IMG/VR virus record: IMGVR_UViG_3300020392_000060
Coordinates: 1-28,886 of that record
Direction: 5' to 3' (one strand)
Length of the DNA stretch: 28,886 nucleotides
Source of the DNA: a virus
The translations under genes and the position numbers were made by a program. Within the stretch, counting starts at the first letter, position 1, and every line of letters starts with the position of its first letter. The notes below the pieces were generated by a model that was not told where the DNA came from, searched no databases, and saw nothing but the letters and a program-made list of their open reading frames with translations. Below are positions 23,248 through 28,886 of this stretch, one piece after another.

Positions 23248-24426
23248 TTATAAAACAAAAAATTCAGCTTGCCTTTTGTAGTGACTAAATACACAATATC
23301 TAATCGCATCACAAAGGTGATCATTTTTTGGTACTGCTTTGTTTATGATTGTTCCATCTTTTGTTTGATCCCACATATAACTGTTGTACTCCATCATTAT
23401 GTTTTTAGATGATTTTGATACAAAGATATCATGCTCTTTTAAAAGTGAAATACCAGCGTTTACAGATCCTTGCCCTTTTATTGATGGTTTTACTATCAGT
23501 CCACACCTCTTGAGTTCCTCTCCACTTTTTACCTCCGCTGAATCATAATATGCAAGTATATCATTTAATTTATTTGCATACATAAAATCAGCAATATCTT
23601 GATTTGTCATTCCAAGTTTATAGCATAATTCTTTGATATATATTTTATCATTAAACTTTTGTAATAATACAATTGCAGTTTTAGATACAGAGAAACCAAA
23701 ATCAATCCCTATTATAGGATCATCAAACTCTGGAAAATCCATCTCATCAATAAAGTTCCAGTTGTTAAATATTTGCCTATCAGAAAAATAAGCCTTTTCA
23801 CCAAGACCGTAAACTCGCCAATAATCTGGATCACGATCTTTTAATCTCTCTAATTCTCTCACAAGATCATCACTTAAAAACTTATTATCCTTGTAAGTGC
23901 TGATCCACATATCACAATCCTCTCTTGGTAATATCTCATCATAAATCCAATGCATAGGATCACTTGGATTGTAGTCCATAATCACACATTCAGATCTCAT
24001 ATTGATTTGCCTAAAATCCTCCAGCCATAACTCATTAGCCTCATTTAGTATGGCAATATCTCTTTTCCTTCCTCTGATCTTGATAGGTTGATCAACAGAA
24101 ATAAACTCAACTAAGTGCTTTTTGTATCTAAATGTATTTTCAGCTTTATTGTGTATGCCGCTGTAATACATATTAACCTGCTCTAATATGTGTAAAAAAT
24201 CTCTTTGTATAGAACCTTTAAGTGCAGGTAGAGTTTTTCTTATAATAGATATTACAAGTGGCTTTTTTGAAGATGTTAATAAGTAGATAATATACTGACA
24301 AATAGCATAGGTTTTACCAGATCTACTACCTCCTTGTAGTACTCTGAATCTTTTTTTTGAGTTAAGTAAATCGTAGAACTGTCGATTACATAATTGGTTG
24401 ACTATTCTTTGTCCGCTGGTTTCCAT
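23248..24426 (-). CDS. Terminase large subunit
   Basis: A 392-aa packaging motor ATPase-nuclease. Walker A is GGSRSGKT (Gly32-Thr39); Walker B is DIAILNEAN (123-131) with catalytic Glu129; a DYNPSDP coupling motif follows at 151-157. The nuclease has GIDFGFS (Asp242), YYDSAE (Asp295) and a C-terminal NDHLCDAIRYC (Asp369, Asp373), the RNase H-like metal ligands. Both activities look intact. It overlaps the small subunit by 25 nt. The closest recognisable group is the PBSX/phage large-terminase type; packaging mode (cos or pac) cannot be told from sequence alone. Confidence 0.95.
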   Translation of the reverse strand: METSGQRIVNQLCNRQFYDLLNSKKRFRVLQGGSRSGKTYAICQYIIYLLTSSKKPLVISIIRKTLPALKGSIQRDFLHILEQVNMYYSGIHNKAENTFRYKKHLVEFISVDQPIKIRGRKRDIAILNEANELWLEDFRQINMRSECVIMDYNPSDPMHWIYDEILPREDCDMWISTYKDNKFLSDDLVRELERLKDRDPDYWRVYGLGEKAYFSDRQIFNNWNFIDEMDFPEFDDPIIGIDFGFSVSKTAIVLLQKFNDKIYIKELCYKLGMTNQDIADFMYANKLNDILAYYDSAEVKSGEELKRCGLIVKPSIKGQGSVNAGISLLKEHDIFVSKSSKNIMMEYNSYMWDQTKDGTIINKAVPKNDHLCDAIRYCVFSHYKRQAEFFVL

Positions 24427-24755
24427 TGGATTAAAGTTGATTCAATACTGCCATCATGAGCAATCTCTTGACGTTCAACATAGCCTCTTGGCTTGCCTTT
24501 AGTTTTAAGATAAAAAATTGTAGCGGCAGTATTACCATCTTGTATCTGTTTATGTAATTGGCTCTCAGCAAAATCAATTACAAGATTTTCTACATCATCA
24601 ATAATCTCTTTGTACTCACTATCTGATTTCATCCATCTGTAATGGGTTGCTCTATCAATTCCTACTACTTTACAAGCAGTTGAAACAACACCAAGACATT
24701 TTTCCATTGCCTTGATCATAGCCTTCTTTTTTTTATCTGTTGCTTTTTGTTGCAT
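24402..24755 (-). CDS. Terminase small subunit
   Basis: A 117-aa DNA-recognition subunit. Residues about 22-48 form the helix-turn-helix (GVVSTACKVVGIDRATHYRW), typical of phBC6A51-like small terminases. A helical middle (DDVENLVIDFAESQLHKQIQ) would drive oligomerisation, followed by TIFYLKTKGKPRGYVER, a common family ending. It is the first gene after the structured RNA element at 24829-24895 and may recognise a packaging site near there. It overlaps the large subunit start, so the two are translationally coupled. Confidence 0.88.
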   Translation of the reverse strand: MQQKATDKKKKAMIKAMEKCLGVVSTACKVVGIDRATHYRWMKSDSEYKEIIDDVENLVIDFAESQLHKQIQDGNTAATIFYLKTKGKPRGYVERQEIAHDGSIESTLIQWKPADKE

Positions 24756-24762
24756 GATTATG

Positions 24763-24770
24763 CAAAATTA
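24763..24770 (-). promoter_or_regulatory. Candidate late promoter -7 box upstream of terminase
   Basis: Minus-strand TAATTTTG matches TAnnTTTG exactly and lies 7 nt before the small-terminase ATG. It is downstream of the structured U-tract element, where a late promoter would be expected. The -33 partner is weak: only a TTG 13 nt upstream, which is too close. Confidence 0.4.
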
Positions 24771-24828
24771 AAAATATTTTTTACAACATTTCTTTACTAA
24801 ACTTAAATAAATAATAATGGTAAATATG

Positions 24829-24895
24829 AAAAAAAGGCAGCCGATAGTTGTGGGTTACTATTAATCAAAAATTTCAAAAATGATACGACTGCCTT
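24829..24895 (-). terminator. Three-way-junction RNA element with U-tract (candidate terminator / structured RNA)
   Basis: On the minus strand a 62-nt segment (24895 to 24834) starts AAGGCAGTCG and ends CGGCTGCCTT, pairing as a 10-bp stem with one G-U pair, and runs into seven T (24835-24829). The 42-nt interior can form two further hairpins: ATCA/TGAT (4 bp, 13-nt loop) and ATAGT/ACTAT (5 bp, 8-nt loop), leaving only 1 and 2 unpaired bases at the junction. The element fills the 184-nt gap between the nuclease gene and the terminase genes. It is at least a terminator for the replication operon. It could also be a regulatory RNA or a packaging site. The 4-bp arm is weak on its own. Confidence 0.65.
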
Positions 24896-24939
24896 AAACC
24901 AACAATTATTAAAAAACTAATTATGTTTAAATATAACAA

Positions 24940-25419
24940 TTAAATATTTGATACAACAATTGAATGTTGTTCATATTTATTTAAATCAAGTTTTTTTACA
25001 AGCAAGCACAAATCTTTCCTCCCCCAGTGTTGTCTTGAATACCAATGATAATATTTTTTTGATGTCGATTTTTTTCTAAATTTTTTTGCAAAATCTAACA
25101 AATCTAATCTTTTGTAAAAGCAAAACTTTTGTATGTCAGTATAATATATCACAATGTAATCAGACTTGCCAAGTAACCATCCATCATGACCATAAATACC
25201 TTTTGCCTCTAACCAGACAACATTTTGATATGCTCTGCTTTTTATATCATAGGATTTGTTGCCAATAAAAAAATCTATATGCTGGTACTTGTTTTGATTT
25301 TCTGATGATCTTCTGATTGGTCTTTTTATCATGTTCATTATGTAGAAAAAAATATCTTCTGCATTATTGCCATCAAATATCATTCTCTTTACTTTTTTAC
25401 TTTGTCTAATTGTTTTCAT
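24940..25419 (-). CDS. Putative PD-(D/E)XK-like endonuclease
   Basis: A 159-aa protein from ATG at 25419, which overlaps the preceding TGA as ATGA; the frame extends further but 25443 is not needed. The core (residues about 47-90) reads QHIDFFIGNKSYDIKSR, VVWLEAKG and GWLLGKSDYIVIYY. The pattern D49, D58-I-K60 and E71-x-K73 fits a PD-(D/E)XK nuclease, and GWLLGK-x-DYI recurs in phage proteins of this kind. The exact catalytic set is not certain. It is paired with the PP-loop enzyme upstream and lies directly before the structured RNA element. It might cut host or phage DNA, resolve junctions, or work with the PP-loop protein on modified DNA. Confidence 0.6.
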   Translation of the reverse strand: MKTIRQSKKVKRMIFDGNNAEDIFFYIMNMIKRPIRRSSENQNKYQHIDFFIGNKSYDIKSRAYQNVVWLEAKGIYGHDGWLLGKSDYIVIYYTDIQKFCFYKRLDLLDFAKKFRKKSTSKKYYHWYSRQHWGRKDLCLLVKKLDLNKYEQHSIVVSNI

Positions 25420-26261
25420 ATCCCACAATATCCTGAATCGCACTCGTTAAAGTCATCATTAAATAGTTCTTGTTGCACATTCCAATTCTTAATATCTAAA
25501 AAAGATAAGTTTTTGTCTTTATACCAAACATCTTTTTTGTGCTTTAATCTTTCTTTAGAAGCAAACCATTGTAATTTGTTTTCGTGTTGTTCCCACATCT
25601 TTCTTATAAGTAATGGGTTTTTATGAAAACAGCCAACACAATTATTCATCCAAGCAAATCTAATAAGTTTATCTTTCCAATATTTTTCTATATTGTCTTT
25701 ATATATATTATCGTTTATTAGTGGATAAGTTGGTTTTTGCCATTCTACTAATCCCCACTTGTTTCTTGTTTTTCTTTTACCAATTACTGCTTTCATTTCT
25801 AAAAAACCATTTTGGTTTGTTTTCGCAGTTGTTCTGTTTGCCCTTTTAGTTTCATTTGCCCTAAAACCTAACCTAAATTCACAAGGTGTTTTTACTGTTT
25901 CTCTCCACCAATCAAACATAGGCTGCATTTTCATTTCTGTTGTACAGTACCTTCTTAAAGGGTCAGGTAAAGTTCCTGCACTATCTAATACTTTGTCAAA
26001 TGTCTTACCTGTTACCCAAGTTATTTTTCTACCTATGTACTGTTCTAAATCTAACATAGTATAAATAATCATATCATCCTCAGCAGTTCCAATAAATGGT
26101 GCTTGTATTCTATCTTCTACTTCTTGTCTTATTTTCTTATCAGGAAATTTAGATGGCTTATGTTCTATCCTTACAAGTGCAAACACATCATGGTCAGCAG
26201 GATAATTTGCAGCTATGTATGAGGATGTCTTACCACCACTCAAAGAATTTACTGTAATCAT
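25416..26261 (-). CDS. PAPS reductase/PP-loop ATP-pyrophosphatase-like protein
   Basis: A 281-aa protein of the phosphoadenosine-phosphosulfate reductase / adenine nucleotide alpha-hydrolase superfamily. The PP-loop SLSGGKTS is at residues 6-13. Conserved elements follow: TWVTGKTFDK, RRYCTTEMKMQP (Cys106), LGFRANETKRANR, CVGCFHKNP (Cys208, Cys211) and a C-terminal CDSGYC (Cys274, Cys279). The Cys set could hold a [4Fe-4S] cluster, as in the Dnd phosphorothioation enzyme DndC and some sulfur-transfer enzymes, but this is not proof of either activity. As a stand-alone phage gene it could act in nucleotide or DNA modification rather than sulfate assimilation. It is coupled by ATGA overlap to the nuclease gene and follows the primase-helicase by 9 nt. 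Confidence 0.82.
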   Translation of the reverse strand: MITVNSLSGGKTSSYIAANYPADHDVFALVRIEHKPSKFPDKKIRQEVEDRIQAPFIGTAEDDMIIYTMLDLEQYIGRKITWVTGKTFDKVLDSAGTLPDPLRRYCTTEMKMQPMFDWWRETVKTPCEFRLGFRANETKRANRTTAKTNQNGFLEMKAVIGKRKTRNKWGLVEWQKPTYPLINDNIYKDNIEKYWKDKLIRFAWMNNCVGCFHKNPLLIRKMWEQHENKLQWFASKERLKHKKDVWYKDKNLSFLDIKNWNVQQELFNDDFNECDSGYCGI

Positions 26262-26270
26262 AGTTTATAT

Positions 26271-27959
26271 TTAAAAAGGTACATCATCATTTAAAGCGGT
26301 AAACCTTTGTTTGTTAGGATCAATTGATCTATATACACCACCACATTTAAAATCTGGTGCAGTTGTAAACATACCTAATTTACCATTTTCTTTTCTTTTT
26401 ACTTTTTGTATGTATATTTTAACTGCATCACTATCAAACTCAGTTCTCTCTCCAATAGATCTATAAACAGTCAAACAATTAAAAGATTTATTGAAAAAAT
26501 CAGATGATCCGCTAATATCATAAGGGGTTGGTACTTTATAAATATTATTTTCAACTTCCATTTTTCTTGGATGTGCCACTAAAAATAAATGTGTATTAGT
26601 TTGTTGGCAAAATTGAGTTATGTATGATAACATTGTACCGATATATTGATAATCTCTTTGTGCGGTGTGGTCAAGCATATTCCAAGGATCAATCACACAT
26701 AAGTTTATTCCATGCCTAAAAACGAGTTGTTTAAAATTATCAAGTATGCCTTTTAGTGTTAAATTTTCAATATCTATTTTAATAAAAAAGAAATGATCTT
26801 CAATGAAAGATTTTGAACTATTAAGATCTTCTGTTGTACAATATTTTTCATTAATCTTATTTGCCAAACGTTTTATATGACCTTCATAAGGGAAAGATTC
26901 AGGTGCAAAAAACCCTGTTTTAAAACCTTTTGTTAGTGCCATATTTACACATACTTGATCAACAAAATCAGATTTACCACTATTAGGTACACCGCAAACG
27001 GTACTCCATTCTCCCATTTGGATTTTAAAAAATTCATCAGAATTGTTTATGCCTAATGAATAATTTTCAACACCATTTTCATTTAAATTAATTACATCTT
27101 CCCATATCTCATCAATATTAAGAATGCCTTCCAAGGGAAAGTCTTTTTTACTTTTTAACATAGTTCTCAACACTTCTGCACCTTCTGTTGATAGAATCTC
27201 ATTGGCATCTTTATACTTATCAAAATCAACATATTGACATTTTTCTTTTCCAAACCTTCTTGCAAGTTCATGCCTTAGAGAAAGTCCAGCTTTATCATTA
27301 TCTGTACATAAAATAATTTTATTGACATCTGTAAAAAACTCCCAGCTATTATCCAAATATTCAAGTTTTTGGTTGCCTTGAGATGCACCGTTTGGAACTG
27401 ATATAACATTATAAATGCCACATTCATGTAATGATAAGGCATCCATCTCTCCCTCTACAATATAAATCTCATCATTCTTTAGACAATTATCTATGCCATA
27501 AAATGTAAGTTCAGCATTGCTAACCATCTTAAAATTCTTCTCAGCATCTCTATATTTTATATTAACAACTTTGCCATGTTTGTAATATTTAAAATTTATA
27601 GATTTTCTTTTTTTTTGAATCTTTTGAAAATACTCATCAGATTCAGATATATCCCAATCTTTAAGTGTTTTCTTTGATATGCCTCTTTTGGAAAAATAAG
27701 ATAAAGTTCTACTTGATAGATTAATTGATTTATCTACAGGCAAAACAAATTCTTTTTTTTGTTTTAGGTTGGCATTACCTGACCATCCGCAGTTATGGCA
27801 GTTGAAAAAACCTTTTTCAAGATTAACGCTTAAACAAGGATCTTTCTTATTTTTTCTATTATGACTGCATTTTGGGCAGGTAGTTTTTTGTTGCAGATTG
27901 TTTGTTTTAAGAGTAATGCCTAAATCATAAAGATTTTCTCTTATTTGGGTATTTATCAA
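26271..27959 (-). CDS. TOPRIM primase-helicase (T7 gp4-like)
   Basis: A 562-aa fused primase and replicative helicase. An N-terminal zinc finger is given by CPKC (Cys28, Cys31) and CHNC (Cys54, Cys57). The TOPRIM part has IYIVEGEMDA (Glu169) and CTDNDKAG (Asp220, Asp222). The DnaB/RecA-like helicase has Walker A GVPNSGKS (323-330) and Walker B LCVID (420-424). The C-terminus ends in LNDDVPF, like an SSB acidic tip. No ATG lies in this frame before a stop; TTG at 27959 is the start, overlapping the upstream gene by 35 nt. With no DNA polymerase found, it would load onto host polymerase at the fork. Confidence 0.93.
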   Translation of the reverse strand: MINTQIRENLYDLGITLKTNNLQQKTTCPKCSHNRKNKKDPCLSVNLEKGFFNCHNCGWSGNANLKQKKEFVLPVDKSINLSSRTLSYFSKRGISKKTLKDWDISESDEYFQKIQKKRKSINFKYYKHGKVVNIKYRDAEKNFKMVSNAELTFYGIDNCLKNDEIYIVEGEMDALSLHECGIYNVISVPNGASQGNQKLEYLDNSWEFFTDVNKIILCTDNDKAGLSLRHELARRFGKEKCQYVDFDKYKDANEILSTEGAEVLRTMLKSKKDFPLEGILNIDEIWEDVINLNENGVENYSLGINNSDEFFKIQMGEWSTVCGVPNSGKSDFVDQVCVNMALTKGFKTGFFAPESFPYEGHIKRLANKINEKYCTTEDLNSSKSFIEDHFFFIKIDIENLTLKGILDNFKQLVFRHGINLCVIDPWNMLDHTAQRDYQYIGTMLSYITQFCQQTNTHLFLVAHPRKMEVENNIYKVPTPYDISGSSDFFNKSFNCLTVYRSIGERTEFDSDAVKIYIQKVKRKENGKLGMFTTAPDFKCGGVYRSIDPNKQRFTALNDDVPF

Positions 27960-28638
27960 AATGTTTGTTTTTTAAATGGTTGGCAAAAATACTATCGAAA
28001 TAATCAATGTATTTTATTTTGTCTTTGTTTGTTCTCCTTAGTTTTAAAATAGTGTTGCAGTTTTTATTCCAAAAATCATCCTTGGAAACTTTATCCAAAA
28101 TAATATAAACTTTTCTGGGATGATAATCATCTAACCTCCACAAGTCATCAATGGCTTTTACCCACTCTTTTTTTTGCCTTTTAGTCTTTGGTAAAAATTT
28201 ATTTTGAAAAATTTTTTCAAGCGATAAAAAAAGTCCTTGCACTTCCTTTGGATAGTCTTTAAAATTGATTTTAATTTTTTCATACTTATTATTATTTATA
28301 TTATTATTATTATTATTATATATATATACCTTATCATTTTTGTATATACCCCTATCATCATTTTTGTGGATAGTATCCTTAATTTTGATGATACGTTTTT
28401 TTACTTGTTTTGTCTGCTTATCAACGATTATTTTTGTTTCAATAAAATTATTTTTTTTTAATTGATTTATTACTCTTGATGCTGATTGTTTTGATACTTT
28501 AAATCTATCGGCAAAATAATTATTATCAAACTCACAAGATCCGTTTTTTTTTATCTGAAATAAAATTTCATAATAAAAGATCTTTGCCGTTGATGAAATA
28601 CTATCGCTATACCTAACATCATTAGGTAGTAAAATCAT
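27925..28638 (-). CDS. Replication initiator/organizer-like protein (winged helix, DnaD-like C-terminus)
   Basis: A 237-aa protein. Residues about 12-72 form a winged-helix domain (STAKIFYYEILFQIK, then DRFKVSKQSASRVINQLKKN, NFIETKIIV), as in phage replisome organizers (lambda O and DnaD/RepA-like). An Asn-rich low-complexity spacer (YNNNNNNINNN) at about 106-117 joins it to a C-terminal helical domain (KRQKKEWVKAIDDLWRLDDY). It directly precedes the primase-helicase, the usual position of an initiator/loader. The spacer corresponds to an AT-rich run and adjacent direct repeats in the DNA, a possible origin. Family assignment is by fold and context; no sequence-specific motif was fixed. Confidence 0.72.
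   Translation of the reverse strand: MILLPNDVRYSDSISSTAKIFYYEILFQIKKNGSCEFDNNYFADRFKVSKQSASRVINQLKKNNFIETKIIVDKQTKQVKKRIIKIKDTIHKNDDRGIYKNDKVYIYNNNNNNINNNKYEKIKINFKDYPKEVQGLFLSLEKIFQNKFLPKTKRQKKEWVKAIDDLWRLDDYHPRKVYIILDKVSKDDFWNKNCNTILKLRRTNKDKIKYIDYFDSIFANHLKNKHFDKYPNKRKSL
28275..28373. other. Candidate replication origin inside the initiator gene
   Basis: Bases 28280-28327 are almost pure A/T (repeated att, then tatatata), a likely unwinding element. Right beside it are two 11-bp direct repeats, ATCATTTTTGT at 28333-28343 and 28357-28367 (24 bp apart), and TGTGGATAG at 28365-28373, which on the minus strand is CTATCCACA, 8 of 9 to the DnaA box TTATCCACA. The arrangement (AT-rich run plus repeats inside the initiator gene) is like the lambda origin inside gene O. 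Because 8/9 DnaA-box matches occur elsewhere in this genome, the box alone is weak evidence. Confidence 0.45.
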
Positions 28639-28641
28639 AAT

Positions 28642-28881
28642 TTATATTTTATCACAAAATTTTCTGATCAACTCAAATACATCTTTAAATTGATCTTTTG
28701 TAATCGAATCACCATTATACTTTTTATAAAGTGATTCAATCAGTAGATTATATTCAGTTTCTGTCATCGATCCAATTAAATCAAATGATATTGGAAGATC
28801 TCCAGCAGTTGTATTTGTTCTCCATGCCTTTTGATCTATCTCATTGTAATAGACATTTTTTTCTTCGTTATAACCCATCAT
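28642..28881 (-). CDS. Small acidic hypothetical early protein, crossing the circular join
   Basis: A 79-aa protein from tandem ATGs at 28881/28878; a TTG further up is not needed. It is acidic and helical, with MTETEYNLLIESLYKKYNG and a C-terminal TKDQFKDVFELIRKFCDKI, and has no membrane segment or recognised domain. Because the ends of the window repeat, the same N-terminus is also at 1-72, and on the circle its start overlaps the stop of the VRR-NUC gene by about 14 nt. It ends 3 nt before the initiator gene. Function unknown. Confidence 0.65.
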   Translation of the reverse strand: MMGYNEEKNVYYNEIDQKAWRTNTTAGDLPISFDLIGSMTETEYNLLIESLYKKYNGDSITKDQFKDVFELIRKFCDKI

Positions 28882-28886
28882 CAAAA
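28810..28886. repeat. Terminal direct repeat, copy 2 (circular overlap)
   Basis: Exact copy of bases 1-77. Removing one copy gives the non-redundant circular genome. A circular map fits either circularly permuted headful packaging or a cos phage closed by assembly. The sequence alone does not show which. Confidence 0.95.

Noticed and set aside
24818-24865. 15-codon plus-strand peptide (MVNMKKRQPIVVGYY) in the terminase leader region
   Set aside because: It overlaps the structured minus-strand element; at this length it is expected by chance and no plus-strand promoter or gene follows.
13456-25730. Other DnaA-box-like sites (for example near 13456 and 25722)
   Set aside because: They are isolated 8/9 matches within structural or other coding genes without repeats or an AT-rich element nearby, so they are likely chance.
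1-28886. tRNA genes, CRISPR arrays, insertion sequences, integrase, repressor
   Set aside because: I looked through both strands for cloverleaf-like segments, regular repeat-spacer patterns, transposase and tyrosine/serine recombinase motifs, and CI-like regulators, and found none that could be supported.

Overview
The window is a complete, circularly closed phage genome. Bases 1-77 are repeated exactly at 28810-28886, so the unit is 28,809 bp and a gene crosses the join. It is very AT-rich and essentially every gene lies on the minus strand, so the transcription order runs from high to low coordinates. The gene set is that of a tailed phage with a long, probably non-contractile tail (siphovirus-like): HK97-type capsid and protease, gp6/gp16/gp10-like connectors, a TP901-type tail tube, a frameshifted tail assembly chaperone and a tape measure. 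A Bacteroidota (flavobacterial) host is suggested by a DUF3127-type SSB, several TAnnTTTG promoter-like boxes and the lack of clear Shine-Dalgarno sequences. The DUF7483-like tail domain points to a marine or aquatic setting. No integrase, repressor, DNA polymerase, tRNA or CRISPR array was seen, so this looks like a lytic phage that uses the host replisome.

Early and replication region (3092 down to 59, then across the join from 28881 to 24940). A TTTG-N20-TATATTTA promoter drives two tiny genes with near-identical 5' leaders, followed by an intrinsic terminator. Then come small unknown genes, a DUF3127 SSB, a RecE/DUF3799-like exonuclease, a stand-alone DnaA domain IV protein and a VRR-NUC nuclease. 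Across the join follow a small unknown protein, a winged-helix replication initiator-like protein whose gene carries an AT-rich, DnaA-box-containing candidate origin, a TOPRIM primase-helicase, a PAPS-reductase/PP-loop protein and a PD-(D/E)XK-like nuclease. The module ends in a 62-nt RNA that can fold as a three-way junction followed by a U-tract.

Late region (24755 down to 3093): small and large terminase, a portal carrying three extra C-terminal modules, Mu F-like minor head protein, prohead protease and major capsid protein (followed by a strong terminator). Next are a small Lys-rich protein, four head-tail or tail-completion proteins, and a lysis-like cassette in the middle of the structural genes: a 45-aa membrane protein, a membrane plus coiled-coil protein, an M15 endolysin and a two-TM holin. 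Then follow a fibre-like protein, an assembly-chaperone-like protein, a 996-aa triple-LamG adhesin, the tail tube, the chaperone pair made by -1 frameshifting, the tape measure and two large tail-tip proteins.

The observations most worth a second look are the A_AAA_AAA frameshift site, the three-way-junction RNA upstream of terminase, the multi-module portal, the PP-loop/nuclease pair, the DnaA-IV protein with a candidate origin, and the early attenuator arrangement.
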